The notes beneath the pieces are model-generated. The model was not told where the DNA came from. It searched no databases and saw only the letters and a program-made list of their open reading frames with translations. 64,000 bases of DNA from Berberis thunbergii (taxonomy: Eukaryota > Streptophyta > Magnoliopsida > Ranunculales > Berberidaceae). Position 1 is the first letter of the stretch; every line of letters starts with the position of its first letter. Below are positions 41,548 to 53,859 of the stretch, piece after piece. A program made the position numbers and the translations under genes. The stretch spans positions 310,001 to 374,000 of the forward strand of contig QNQO01000799.1 of the NCBI GenBank assembly GCA_003290165.1, in the 5' to 3' direction.

Positions 41548-43288
41548 TGATTACGCCCAAACAATACACGCGGTCAATTGCAGTAAAGAATGGGGTGTCG
41601 ATCCCACGAGGAAAAACGATCTACAAAATAAGGTTAAGGAAGACAAACTATGCCAAACTAAAATAAATTCTAACAAATTTAAAATACGAAATTGAATTGA
41701 ATTTAACGAAAACTAAGTTTGAGAAAATCACAAGGTTCCAAGAATCCCTCCTAGACTTCACACACCAATTAGTATCGATTCGCTATGATGACTCAACTAC
41801 GTGTTTCACATCCCAAACGACGTAATCGGAAAAATAATCGTTTAATCATTAATATACCCTAATGTAAATGAATTTAAGATTTCACTTTTTCTAAGAAAAC
41901 ACAAAGGTTTGTCATATGTGATATCTTAAACTTACGATATATCCGGAGACAATACCGTAATAAATGACGATCACATATAACTAACCTACCGGAATCAATT
42001 AATCTTTAAACATTCCACACATAAGAAAAGCGTGACTAAGCTTATATGGAGAAGAAAAGATAATCACCGGAGTAATAAAAATCTACAAAGAAATCTATGA
42101 TATCCTTCTCACTGAAATAACATAAATTTCTACATTAAATAAAAGTGAGAATCATTAAACATCATTATTCATCGTGAAAACTTAAAGCGAATCAATTACT
42201 AATTTAGTTCGTTACATCTAGGAGTTCACCTCTTCACCTTGCGTGGGGTTTAGTGACTCATGGTGGTGGTGGTCACAGCATCAATGGAGGAGGAACCCAT
42301 CGCTTCCTGCACGCGCACGAATCCCGAGGAAAAGAGCTGAAAAGGTTCTGTGGTGGCTCTTAGAAAATCCCGGGGTGCAAATAGCCACAACCGTTTTTCA
42401 GATTTGAAAAACGGTTGCTCCCGCGCGTTTCCGCTGCTCTGCAACTCAGCTTCGTCTCCAGCTCGCCGCGGCCTGTTCCGCCGTGATTCTCCGCTCCTCG
42501 CGAGCTTCCTCGCCTCCCAAGCGCTCCTGTACCTGCAAGAATCAAGAGAGGACGTTAAAGAACAGGGAAAACAGTCGAGAAGATGGACGCAAAACAGGGA
42601 GGTGCTCTCCCTGTTTCGCGGTGATGGTGCTGGCGCGTGGCCTCCTTCGGCGGTGGTCGAGAGAGAGAGAGAAGTGGAGGAGGGAACGACAGGGAGCGAG
42701 AGGAAAACGAGGAGCAGCGGCGGCAGCGAGGAGTTGGACGAGAAACAGGGAGGTGCGCTCCCTGTTTCGCGGCAGAGGTGCGCGCGCGCGGTGGCGATGA
42801 GTCGCGTGGTCTCCTTCGGCGGTTCGTGATGGTGGCGATGAGAGAGATGGAGGGAGATAGTGGTGGCGGCTGTGTTCTGAACAGAGAGGACTGTGACGAG
42901 GTGAAGGTGGCGAGATGGATGTTTTGGTTGACGGTTGCACCGTGAACAAGGTGGTTAGTGGCGGTGGCGAGGACGGTGGCGAGATGGTGGTTGGTTAGTG
43001 GCGAGAGACACAGGGAGCTATGTCTCTGCCTGGATGGAGGACGTGATGGCGCAGACAAGAAAAGATTGGGAAGGAGGCTTAGATATGTGAACCACTCTTT
43101 TGTACCACCGCTAGAATCGACAAATTAATCATTTTATCAAATTTGTCGCCTTAATGCGACTTTATCGTTCACGCGCGCAGATTCCTACAAAAACATAAAA
43201 GTTGAAATAATTAGAATAAAATATATTAATTGAAGCACTAACATATATAAATTAAGGGTCATAATTTGTAATAATTACGTGTATATCA
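41548..43288 (-). repeat. 5' LTR of element C (1741 bp)
   Basis: Copy of 35729-37468. The differences I can find are one extra G near 42852, one extra G near 43015 and one T fewer near 43141. I see no substitutions by eye. Such low divergence implies a recent insertion, or gene conversion between the LTRs. Confidence 0.92.
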
Positions 43289-43520
43289 GTGACAAATGGG
43301 AATTTCAACAAAAAATTCACCTACCTTGCATGCATCTTATTAATATTTTTCTTACTGCTAATAAATTTCAAAATTTGATGGTCTGTATACAAAACAAACT
43401 CCCTCTGAAGAAGGTAGTGTTCCCATTGCTTCAAAGCTCTAACAACCGCATGCAACTCTTGGTCGTAAGTACTCCATTTTTGTCGGGCTTCGCTTAATTT
43501 TTCAGAAAAGAAAACTACCA
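43289..43520 (-). pseudogene. Chromovirus A: RNase H segment
   Basis: The minus strand reads 'VVFFSEKLSEARQKWSTYDQ' followed by 'WEHYLLQREFVLYTDHQIL' and 'FISSKKNINKMHAR', the RNase H domain of a plant chromovirus, with one stop. It begins abruptly at about 43520 against element B. At 43289 it is cut by element C, after which it resumes at 35728 in the same frame. Confidence 0.85.
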
Positions 43521-43592
43521 GAAAGAACGTCTCAAATCAAACTCTCCAATGTCTTTCTTCATGCCATGCCACCAGAAAGAACGTCTCAAATC
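43517..43592. repeat. Short direct repeat at the B/A junction
   Basis: 'CCAGAAAGAACGTCTCAAAT' occurs at about 43519-43538 and again at about 43571-43590. The outer copy lies exactly where B ends and A begins. It looks like templated filler left by end-joining. Confidence 0.75.
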
Positions 43593-46012
43593 TCGATACA
43601 TCTTTGTTCCACCGGGATGAATAGTGAAACGAGATCTATGAGCTTCCTGTAAGATATCTCTTCGCAACTCCTCATCAGACGGAACACAAAGTCGCCCACG
43701 AAACGCAACCTTCCATCTGAACCCACCGATCAATCGGTAGGGCACTCATCCAATGTGTCCACTACCAAATCTGATGTCTGCCTCATAATCACTGGGTTGG
43801 AGGTTTGTCTCTCCACCACTCTACTGATCAACGGCGGATAAACTGCTAAACCCGCTATCATGCTGCCTTCTGTACTGAAAGTAGGCTGAACTGCAAATGA
43901 AACTAATGTCTCAAGTGTTCGATACTCCTGAATCATCATGGTTGCCATCACTGCATGTCGCCTACTCAAGGCATCTGCAACCACATTAGCCCTACCAGGC
44001 TGATACTGTATCTCGAAGTCATAGCTGCTAAGGAAATCAACCCATCGTTGTTGCCTCATATTCAACTCCATCTGAGTGAATAAGTACTTCAAACTCTTGT
44101 GATCTGTGAACAACTCAAACCTCTGACCATACAGATAATGTCTCCAGGTCTTCAAAGCAAAGACTACGGCTGCCAACTCTAAATCATGTGTCGGATATCT
44201 CTGCTCGTGGGGTTTCAACTGTCGAGACGCATAGGCTAATACCTTCTTGCCTTGCATCAACACTCCACCCAATCCTGTACCGCAAGCATCAGTAAATACC
44301 ACAAGTCGGCTTCCAGGTGTCGGAATAGTCAACACTGGTGCTGAAGTCAATCGAAGCTTCAAAGTTTCAAAAGCTTCTTCACACTTTTCTGACCATACAA
44401 AAGGAACATTCTTCCTAGTTAACTGAGTGAGTGGTGATGCAATCAAGGAAAATTTCTCGATAAACCGTCGGTAATAACCAGCCAAACCCAGAAAACTATG
44501 AATCTCTGTCACACTACTAGGTCGTCTCCAAGACTTCACTGCTTCGACTTTCTCGGGATCCACTGCAATACCTCCACTAGATATGACATGCCCAAGAAAT
44601 TGAACTTCAGGCTCCCAGAAGTGACACTGAACTTCGCATACAACTGATTTTCTCTAAGTGTTTGCAAAACAATGCGAAGGTGCTCTCTGTGCTCCTCTAA
44701 ACTCCTCGAGTACACTAAGATATCATCAATGGAGATTACCACAAACTTGTCCAAGTATGGACTGAACAATCTATTCATCAAATCCATGAAGAAAGTTGGT
44801 GCATTTGTCAATCCAAATGGCATGACTGGAAACTCATACAAGCCATAACGGGTCCAAAAAGCGGTAATTGGAACGGAATGTTCCTCAACTCTCATCTGAT
44901 GATACCCAGACTGTAAATCTAATTGTGAAAACACTACGGCTCCCCTCAACTGATCCAATAGATCATCAATTTGCGGCAATGGATATTTATTCTTGATGGT
45001 CACTTTATTCAGATCTCGATAATCTATGCACATCCTCAATGATCCATCTTTCTTGGATACAAATATTGCTGGAGCTCCCCAAGGTGAATTGCTTGGCCGA
45101 ATAACCCCTTACGGCGCAACTCATCAAGCTGTACTTTCATCTATTCCAATTGCTTAGGCGCAAGCCTGTACGCTGATTTAGATATAGGTGCAGTACTAGG
45201 AACCAGGTCAATCCGAAACTCTACCTCACGACGTGGAGGGATACCAGGAATCTCCTAAAAGACATCAGGGAACTCACACACAACCTCTACAGAACTGGTG
45301 TCGGGACAAGAAAACTCGACATCAAAGAAACCGAATCGGGCTCACAAGCCAACACACGAGGTGAAACATTAGGTGGCGTTAACATCACCGACCTATGCAA
45401 GCAATCAATGATCACCGGATGACTGGACAACCAATCCATCCCTAGAATCAAATGATAGCCCTCAAAACCCAAGACAACAAAGTCAAACACAAAGTTGTAC
45501 CCCAACAAGGAAACTCTAAACGGGGACAAAATTCCCACAACCAAACCAAACTGCCCAAGGGAGACACAATGCACAGGGGCTCCGGCAAAGGCACTACCTC
45601 AAGGTTGTCTCTAACAACCAACTGTCTAGAAATAAAAGACCTAGATGCTCCTATATTGAAAAGAGCCTTCAACAGGGAAGACGACGAATGCACAAAACCT
45701 GGCACACAACACATGTATCCTAAATCACATAACAACACACTAACATGCAATTTTTCCTACGCATAATGCACATAACACAATCTTACTACATCCGGCACAC
45801 ACAAAACGACAATAAAAATAATAATAACATACCCTCAACATTTCCCTGACCGGGAATAGCTGCTAGGCGAACAGGCGGTGCTGGGAGAGGGACTCTCTGA
45901 CCAATTCCAGGCATAGGTGCTAACTGGGTCATCATTTCCATAAAAGCCTGAGAGACATCCTCTCCAGCAGTGCCTGATCCCTCACCCTAGGATCTCTTAC
46001 CACGTGCCATCA
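43521..46012 (-). pseudogene. Chromovirus B (Tekay/Del-like) gag-pol remnant
   Basis: Minus-strand gag-pol. Gag starts MARGKRS near 46012 but has a stop after six codons, and most of it is deleted. Protease sequence lies at about 45750-45290 ('LFNIGASRSFIS', where a functional copy has D in place of N, then 'LILGMDWLS'). RT follows (45060-44560) with '[19 protein letters not shown]', '[10 protein letters not shown]' and '[10 protein letters not shown]', and a frameshift near 44580. RNase H comes next (44563-43960) with '[14 protein letters not shown]' and '[11 protein letters not shown]', then '[10 protein letters not shown]'. The integrase zinc-binding start ('LRRDILQEAHRSRFTIHPGG') is cut off at about 43540. 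The rest of integrase and the 3' LTR are missing. Changed protease residue, stops and frameshift make it dead. Confidence 0.87.
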
Positions 46013-46142
46013 CCAAACAACCTCTACGAAAAAGAAAACACACATACCATACATCAAACAACACAACAAAAGTCCTAACTCCTCTACCCAATCCACTCAA
46101 GAAAGTGGTATACGATGATGTACTATGTGAACCGGTAAACAA

Positions 46143-46156
46143 TGGCTCTGATACCA
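46143..46156 (-). promoter_or_regulatory. Primer binding site of chromovirus B (tRNA-iMet)
   Basis: Minus strand TGGTATCAGAGCCA, complementary to the 3' end of initiator tRNA-Met. It lies five bases inside the LTR that starts at 46162. This is the usual plant chromovirus primer. Confidence 0.92.
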
Positions 46157-46161
46157 AGCTT

Positions 46162-48212
46162 TGTCACGCCCCGACCCGCCACGAGAATCACAGCGTGCCG
46201 ATGCGTGAACTAACACGTACACAAGCGGATCTTAACTGGCCACAACATCATAATATAACACATTCTTGATACGAGAATCAAACGGAAATAAAACTATGCT
46301 AAAGTTTGAACAAAATAAATATATTTGATTCGCCCCGCCAGAGTCATAGCGACAAAAACAGTATACAAACATCTAGTATAGAATATAGTATATCTGAAAC
46401 ACAGAGGAAGCATAACATACCCGTACAGGGTGGACACAACCAAAAAGCACAAAACGCGCCTACAACGGAAACCGGGGTCTACGCGCCACGATCAGCAGGA
46501 ACGCCAACACTGCCTGCACTCCAATAGAAGCACACCCCTTGCGGGGTCAGCAAAGCACAAAGCTAGCTGGTGCGAGCGAACTAAATACAAATAACAGAAT
46601 ACTATACCAGAAAAATTCATGCCAGACAATAAATGATAAATAACAAGTTCTAAAGACTAAATCACACCGTGTCTCTAAAATAATATTTATAAGCTCAAGC
46701 AACAACACAAACATTTCAGATTCAGCAATAACTACCAGTTTACTATATATGTCGATCATTACACGTGATTCAAACATGGTAAATATCAAGCAATGGAAAT
46801 AAAGACAATCTTATAATTCTTCCTAGTCTCCTAGGTATAGCAATCAGGTTGAAACCAAAAATCTTGTAAAATTCTGTTTAAGTGTTTCATATCGTAGGTA
46901 TCCGCATACCCTACGAATGTATCTCACCCAGACACATCCCACAACGTGCACCAGTACCACTTCGGGCTTGTTTGTATCCTAATGGGGTGTCATCTTCCAG
47001 TATACAAACTCAAACATCCCGAACGACTGGCCTAAACATAATCAAAATCAAGCACGCTGGGAGGGAAAGCAAGTAATCTCCAAAGCACGTCCTCCGGGAC
47101 CTGTCCTGCTGCACTCTATAGTGGCAAGTGAGTGCGGGAGCTCACCGCACCTCAGCAAGCTTGCCACATGCAATAGCGTCCACAATGTTAGGTGCGAGTC
47201 ATCTCAAGCACCATCCAACTCACGATGCGAGCAAGCTCCTAAGCATCGACACAACATGCATTATAGCGGGCTAAAGACACTTATACTACTATCCACATGC
47301 ACAGATGACGAGTCCGTACATAACCAAAAGTAACAGACGTGCAATCATAAACAATTCGACAATTTTTATAAAACCACGACTATGCCAGAGTCCCAACATG
47401 ACCCAATTCACCACAATAAATTTATTCGAATCAATTATCATACATGTTCAAGACTCGGAAATCCACGGTAAAACATGACATACTATGCAAACTCGAAAGC
47501 AAAGCATTCAAATCCCATGTCATTACACTAAAGCCTAATCACACCAAAATTCCTTCACTATTCAATTTCATTCAAGTATATCATGCTTTCAGGAAACCCA
47601 ATACATAATTCACGGTATGATGTAAAACTTAAATTCAGGATTTCAAATACTTATTTCTTGAAATAAAAATTATAGTTCCACTCACCTGGGTGGAATGGAT
47701 TTTCAAAACCCAATTCCTTCCGGTCGAAGCTCCTAACTAGCAAAACCACGAATGCGGGACCACAGAAATTTTTAAAACTGCAAGGTGGACTCGGAAATGA
47801 GTAAACTAGCAAAAACTGAAATAAATAATAAATAAATACAAGCGGCGCGTGACTGAAAGAAAAACTTACAAGCAATAAAAATTCGGCAAACACCCTGCCG
47901 CAACCCAAAGTTTGGCGAAAACGCGCCGAAACCCTCCCTACTCCGGTCTGATCGCCTCCAAACTGCACAACAGGCCGGAAATAGGTTTGAGAACCTTCGG
48001 AGTCACGAATGCGAGGCTCACCCACGCACCCAAAACCCGTATTCCTGCCGTAGAACCCTAAAAAATGAGCATGCAACCTGATTTATTGAAAAATTTCGGC
48101 CAACCCCAAAATCAACCTTGCATGTCGGTTCTAAGGGCTCCCAAGGACGCCACCAAGGCCCCAACACCGCTGATTGGATCTATGTGCCCCCACCACCTCT
48201 ACTGAGTACACC
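46162..48212 (-). repeat. 5' LTR of chromovirus B
   Basis: The inner edge is TGTCACGCCCCGACCC on the plus strand, the typical end of Tekay/Del LTRs, next to the primer site. The outer edge is not fixed because no second LTR survives. The first candidate CA before chromovirus A sequence resumes is near 48212 ('GAGTACA'). The LTR would then be about 2.05 kb. No gene is seen in it; the 141-aa minus-strand frame at 47651-48076 lacks known domains. Confidence 0.7.
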
Positions 48213-48221
48213 CCGCCCAAT

Positions 48222-48239
48222 TTTTTTTTTTTTTTTTTG
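48222..48239. repeat. T-tract at the A/B boundary
   Basis: About 18 T on the plus strand, exactly at the boundary between chromovirus A RT and the outer edge of the B LTR. Confidence 0.8.
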
Positions 48240-50412
48240 AAAAACGTTGATATCACAACTTTCCTCAAATGAACTAGGGGAATATTATGGTTTTGCTGTA
48301 GATTTAAATATCATAAAAAATAAACTACAACAAAGGAACCAAGAAAGGGACGAAAGAACCTGATTCATAAGTCTCATAAAGGTGTTAGGTGCATTAGACA
48401 ATCCAAATGGCATCACCAACCACTCATACAATCCATCATTGCTCTTGAAAGTTGTTTTCCATTCATCTCTAGGCTTGATTCAAATCTGGCGTTACACACT
48501 TCGTAAGTCTATCTTTGTGATCACCTTTGAACCCTCAAGCACATTCAACGCGTCTAATAAACGAGTATAGGAAATCTGTATTTTATGATGACTTTGTTGA
48601 TTTTCTGTCTATCTACACATATTCGCCAAGTGTTATCCTTTTTTGGAACTAGAAGGACGGGTATTGTACATGGACTCATACTCTCCTTTATAAATCACTT
48701 CCTCAACAACTCCTTAATTTATTCCTGCATAATTTTACTCTCATTCGAGCTCATACGATAACGAGATAGATTCTGTAGGCTAGCTTCGATGACCAAATCT
48801 ATTTGGTGGTGTATATCTCTCAAAGGCAGAAGCCCTTGAAAGAACTCTTTGGAAATAAGTTTCTCAAATTCTCCCAACAATTGTTGCACTTCAAGATGAA
48901 TTGTTTTGTTTCTTCTTTGTTTGTTGCCAACAATCCTTTTACTACCACTGGATAGAAAAATTCAGATTCTTTGATTGACTCAATAATCTCACGCCCATTG
49001 TTAGTCAAAAGCTAAAACTGTTTCATTTAGGCAAACTTCCAAATTTCAACATATGAGCCATAGCAAGTTTATGATTTTTTCATTAAAAATCACAACATTC
49101 TCATGACCCTTCAATATAGTATCCACATCATATTGCCAAAGACGACCCAATAAAATGTGGCAAACATCGATATCAATCACAACACATAATCTTTGTAATG
49201 CTTAATAATAAGATAATGGCACACGACATGTCTCAGCAACACGAACAGATGGTCATTTCTTCACCCAACCAAGTGAATATGGAGCGCTATATGGTTCTGT
49301 AGGCAACTATAAATACTCCACCAATTTCTTCGACACAAAATTCTCATAATTTTTGTTGTCCACATTCACATCGCTAACCTTACTTTTGATTGAACAAAAT
49401 GAGCGGAAAATGCTATGTGTTTGCCCTTCTTCTTTTAGTGTCAACAACGCTCGTTGTAAGACCAAAACAAGCATTTCCATGCCCTCCTCAACTCCGAATT
49501 CAGCCCCTGCATAGTCATCATCAAAATCCCCATCTTTTTCTTCTACGTCATGATTTTCATTGTCAACCTCTAGTAGATTGACTTTTTTTATTATTTAGGA
49601 TAGACGTTGGAATGATGCCCAGGTTTGATGCACCTATAATAAATATATTTTCGTAGGTTTGGCATATGGATTCTCCCTCAAAGTTTGGTTTCTATTCCGC
49701 TTTCTGTTGATAGTACTATTACTCCCTTCCTTAGATCCTCGAAAAGAAAAATCTGCAGGTTTCGACCCTCCAGACTTATGCAGGTGAAAGAATAAGGTCG
49801 TCGGAATATTCTATCGCATTTCTTCAAAAGGAAGTCTGACGCCACTCATTCTCCATTAATTTTTCTTTCAATGCCATGTTAATGGTCTTTTATAGAGTCC
49901 ACAAATTTTGCAACCCGATCTTTTATTGAATGGATGGTTTCAATCCATTCACATACCTTGCAACATTTTTCCGTCTTCGTTGGGTGATTACAAATCGCAT
50001 GAACTTGTATGTATATTCTGTCACATTCTACTACCTTGTACATAGTTGATGTACATATGATACAAAATCTGCTTATAATCAGTAGATAAAAATTGATTCA
50101 TCAAAATTGTCAAAATTGTTATAGTGGCAAGGGTTATTTTGATAATTCGGATAATTATCTAACAATATATAGTTCCTCGACTTCCTCCTCTTGTTATGTT
50201 TCTTCCACAATTGCTTTTGTTATCTTCTCCATTGTTACCTTCAGTGTTGCCTCCGACAACTTATCATAATAACTCACAAATCTCCCTGAATTGGTTGGTC
50301 AGTGCATCTTTGGGGGCATTTTGGGCATCCAAATATGCTCGAGTAATAAGAACGTTATCTCCACCACGTTCACCCATGGATACAAGTCAAAAATAGCAAG
50401 AGATGAAAAACC
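48240..50412 (-). pseudogene. Chromovirus A: gag, protease and N-terminal RT
   Basis: Minus-strand 5' half of chromovirus A. From the primer site it passes through decayed gag with a degenerate zinc knuckle near 49600-49650 ('YYRCIKPGHHSNVYP'; first and last Cys lost). Protease/linker sequence follows (about 49580-48820), then RT: 'YRMSSNESKIMQEQIKELL', '[20 protein letters not shown]' and '[20 protein letters not shown]'. After '[19 protein letters not shown]' at about 48370 the RT goes on through a frameshift ('HLRKV' at about 48260) and stops at a T-tract. It is separated from its own RNase H (43520) by chromovirus B. About 140 residues between RT and RNase H are missing. Confidence 0.8.
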
Positions 50413-50424
50413 GCTCTGATACCA
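50413..50424 (-). promoter_or_regulatory. Primer binding site of chromovirus A (tRNA-iMet)
   Basis: Minus strand TGGTATCAGAGC, the core of the initiator tRNA-Met primer site, two bases inside the LTR that starts at 50427. Confidence 0.88.
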
Positions 50425-50426
50425 CT

Positions 50427-50848
50427 TGACGCAGCACAAGCAAAACAATCTTGAATCCAACAGAAAAGATAGAACACAAAAGTTTCTCTGAATAATAATT
50501 TGATTGAATTGATCCTTGAACAATACATGAAAGCAATTTAAGAACATAACTCAACCTTTTGGATTGCCCTAGGAGTCTTTGGAAATCCAAATGCTATTGG
50601 AAAACAAAAATTAAAATCCTATTGGAATTAAAATGTTGTTTTATAAACCTAAATGACCTCAAAACGCCTAAAATCCATCATACGTCACGGCGAAGTGGTG
50701 AGTTTTACTCGTGGCACCGTTTTCCCTTTTTCGGAAATGTATGGCATGCCTTATTTAGAGCTCGGACGACAAATCTATAAATTTCAATTACTTACTTTTT
50801 TCTTTCTTCGATCCATTACGTCTTCAAATATTCAGCCATATGTTCTAC
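50427..50848 (-). repeat. 5' LTR of chromovirus A (outer end uncertain)
   Basis: The LTR begins TGACGCAGC on the plus strand, next to the primer site. A plausible outer end is '..GTTCTACA' near 50848, giving about 420 bp, a normal length for small plant chromoviruses. The 3' LTR is not found, so the end is inferred. Confidence 0.55.
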
Positions 50849-50867
50849 ATAAAAAAGAAGGATTTTA

Positions 50868-52307
50868 ATGATTGAAAATATCTAAATTAATGGGAATAAA
50901 ATTAAGCAACTAAAAATTGAATTAATAGGGCAATTGGAAAGCGAACCAAGACATCGAATCCACCATATGTTCTTCGAGAATTGTTTAAACCTAAATTACT
51001 CTTTTCATAAAAGTGTGAAGTATTAGGGATGAATAATCTCTTGCTTGCGTCGATGATGTGATTGTTAATAACACTAGGGTTTTTCTAAATCCACAATCAA
51101 TTTCAATCGAAGTTTAACCCTTGTCTTGCTATGACACACACAACCATATATTTAACATAACCAATTAAAACATGTTTTGAATATTAACAAAGAATATTCT
51201 AACTACCGACTAGTCTAAATATCAAACCTTTTATTATCGGTGAAAACAATTCATCAATATTCAGAAATTAATTATAGTTGACAATGAAGTACACTTAAAA
51301 AAAAAATTCAAACTCTAGAAACTCATGGTTTCATCATCGCCTCAAAGTGGGATTTAAAAACTCATGGTGGATGTGATCGCAGAAGGGGCTTTGGTCAACA
51401 CCCAGTCCATCTCAACAAACCTGCTTCACCAAAGGATGTTACTGTGCTTGATGTTGGTGCAAGAGATAGTGGTGTGATGTGGATAACGCGAAGATGAAGA
51501 TGATACAAATCTATCTGCGATCGAGTGTGAGGAGGAAAAACATGGGAATGGGAGTTGTGACGATTGTGCTTTGTGGGGCGATGGGGGATGAAGGAGATTC
51601 AAGATGGAGGAGATGGTGGTGGCTAGTGGATACAAGATGGCTGTAATGGAGAAGAAGAAGAAGGCAACGACAATGACGAGGTTGAGTGGAATCTGTGGTT
51701 GTGGTGAGATGGAGCTTTCCCTGTGTTTGCAAGGAGGAGGACAAGCTGGCTGAAATAGGAAATTGTGGAGGTGGTTAGCGTCTTCCAGGGAGAGGGGAGA
51801 GGAAGAAGAAGGGCGTGAAGGTGGTGAGACGGTGGCTCTGGCTGCTGCATCTAGTTAGTGATAAGAGGTGTTCGTGAGGAATAGTGGTGGCTGGTAGTTG
51901 TAAAGAAGGAGATGAAGAAGAACTGCGTGAGGAAGAAAAAGATGGTGAGCTCCCTCTTTGTTGGCTGCTTCTTGTGGCAAGAAGGAATTCGTGAAATGGG
52001 GAAGAGACACGTTTGAGAAAAAGAGGGAGAAATAGTATTTTGAGGATTTTCTTTTAGTTGGACTTGGGCTTGGGGGAGTTAGTATTGGGTTGTTATAGCA
52101 CCTTGTAATTTCACCGTAAGTGTCACTTTGTACCACTATTTGAGTTTGTGAAATAATTGCTCTCCAGACTTTTTCGCTTTGATACAATTTCATTGTTTAA
52201 GCTTTCAATTATATAAAAACATAGAAATGAAATAATAAAATACAATATTCAAAACACCAACAAATATAAATTATAAGGTAATTTATGTATAAATTACGTG
52301 AATATCA
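50868..52307 (-). repeat. Old LTR (D) related to the LTR of element C
   Basis: The right end 'AATTACGTGAATATCA' matches the end of C's LTR (AATTACGTGTATATCA), and the preceding words correspond (CACCAACAAATATAAATTA against ACATATATAAATTA). Inside there is a GGTGG/GATGG-rich zone with 'AAAACTCATGGTGG' at about 51358, like 'TGACTCATGGTGGTGG' in C. The left edge near 50868 (TGATTG) is uncertain. Divergence is large, so it is much older. The pyrimidine-rich minus-strand frames here are low-complexity and not genes. Confidence 0.55.
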
Positions 52308-53850
52308 CCTAACCGTGATACTTCTGAGATAACAAATTGGGCATCTACGTACCCACCATTTTATCTTTCACAAATTAATCTAAAAAAATCATGAAAAATG
52401 TGACATTGATTTAGACCCGAATACTAAATTACATATTTTACTCTTCCATGAGTCAAAACCAACAATAATGCATCTTTCAAATAAACTCGTAAGTAAATTC
52501 AACTCAAACCATTTCAGATAAACATTGAGTTGTACTAAAATCTAACCAAAATTCAAAAATGAAATATAAAAAAAGTGAATAAAACTCACCTCGAGCTATG
52601 ATGATTTGACCCATGAAACTACCCAAAATTTCTAATTACATCATCTCTAATCAAAACACAAGTCTTATTTCTAATGATAACATGTAAGATATTTGCTGAC
52701 AAGATATAGATATCAGTTTTTCTGACCAAACAGTTCAGAATCAGGAAAAACTCAAAGCATGAAAGTTGTGCAAAATGATCTTTTACATAATATGTGATGG
52801 ACCTTTTCCTGATTCAAGCTACAAAATAATTCTACAATTTTTCTAACATTATGAAATTGTTAAATCTTCAATTTAAGCAAAAAATCAAAAACAGAGTACG
52901 AGTTCTCTTATTTTCAACTAAAGCCCTAATTTCTATCTTCAACAATACATATCATGTCAAACCACACTTACAACATCATGTTAAGCATAAATATGGGTTC
53001 TCTAGCGTAGTTATTTACACCCTTTTTTATGAAAACAAGTATTTAAACAAATAATAAAAAATCATTTTAATTTTAGATCATGCTCACTAAACGCATTAAT
53101 TATACTCTCTACAAAAATAACTATTTTATGTATTTCACAAATATTATGGTATCATTAAATTATAAACAAATCCCCCAATTTTATTTTAGAAACTTTAATG
53201 CGGTAAACAAACCATTTTAAGTATAGCAACGAAGATTAAGCTATAAAATTTATTTTTAGTTAAAAATGTAATTGATGCATCATAGCATTACGATTTTTTG
53301 TAATAGTCAAAAGGGATTATAGTAATTGGACATAAAGATGTAGCATATAGGACAAAAATTAAGGAATAGCACAACTGTGAACATTCAAAATTTTCTCAAA
53401 TGGTGGTACGAAACAAAAACTGATTAAAACAACACTTTCCAAATCTATCATTACAATTAATTTATCTTTAAGGGTGTGCTAGACTTTCCTATTATTTATT
53501 GAAAACCATAAAAATAGTGGGTATAAGACTGCAAATAATGTATTAGGGTTGTTTACCCTTTGTACCCAAAGTGAAATTTAAATCGTCCGATGGTACCCAA
53601 AAACTTTCAAAATTTGTACCTAATAGTCGAGATTAAAATAGGGACTAGACTAGCAATTGAAATTTTTTGGGTATCATCGGGAAATTTAAATTTTATTTTG
53701 AGTGCTTAGAGGTGAACCAACGTTGCTATCATCCTAGTTAGCTTCTGCAACTATTTATTGGTGGGATGGCGACAACATTTGTAACAACCCCCCCCCCCCC
53801 CCCCTAGTTAGCTTCTTCTCGTTCATCCATATAAACCTCCATTCTTTTGT
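52308..53850. other. No gene seen; probable decayed element interior
   Basis: Very AT-rich 1.5 kb without recognised coding sequence. It contains a run of about 18 C at 53787-53805. Lying between LTR D and an RT scrap on the same strand, it may be decayed interior of one element. Confidence 0.35.
53787..53805. repeat. Poly-C tract
   Basis: About 18 consecutive C residues, unusual in this AT-rich setting and prone to sequencing error. Confidence 0.85.
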
Positions 53851-53859
53851 TCAATATTC

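Larger units (their letters stand above)
35729..43288 (-). mobile_element. Young non-autonomous LTR retrotransposon C
   Basis: Complete 7560-bp element with two LTRs (35729-37468 and 41548-43288). They begin TGATTACG and end TATATCA on the plus strand. A perfect 5-bp target duplication GTGAC flanks it (35724-35728 and 43289-43293). The LTRs differ, as far as I can see, only by three 1-nt changes in homopolymer length. The tRNA-Asp primer site and the gag lie on the minus strand, so the 5' LTR is the right one. The 4.1-kb interior holds a gag-derived ORF lacking its N-terminal part and no protease, RT, RNase H or integrase. It must have been copied by another element's enzymes. It sits inside chromovirus A pol, whose frame continues when one GTGAC is removed. 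Confidence 0.93.

Noticed and set aside
47651..48076. 141-aa frame within the B LTR
   Set aside because: Lies in LTR sequence and has no known domain.
51426..52193. Several S/H/P-rich minus-strand frames
   Set aside because: They read the GGTGG/GAAGAAG-rich zone of an old LTR; repetitive composition explains the openness.
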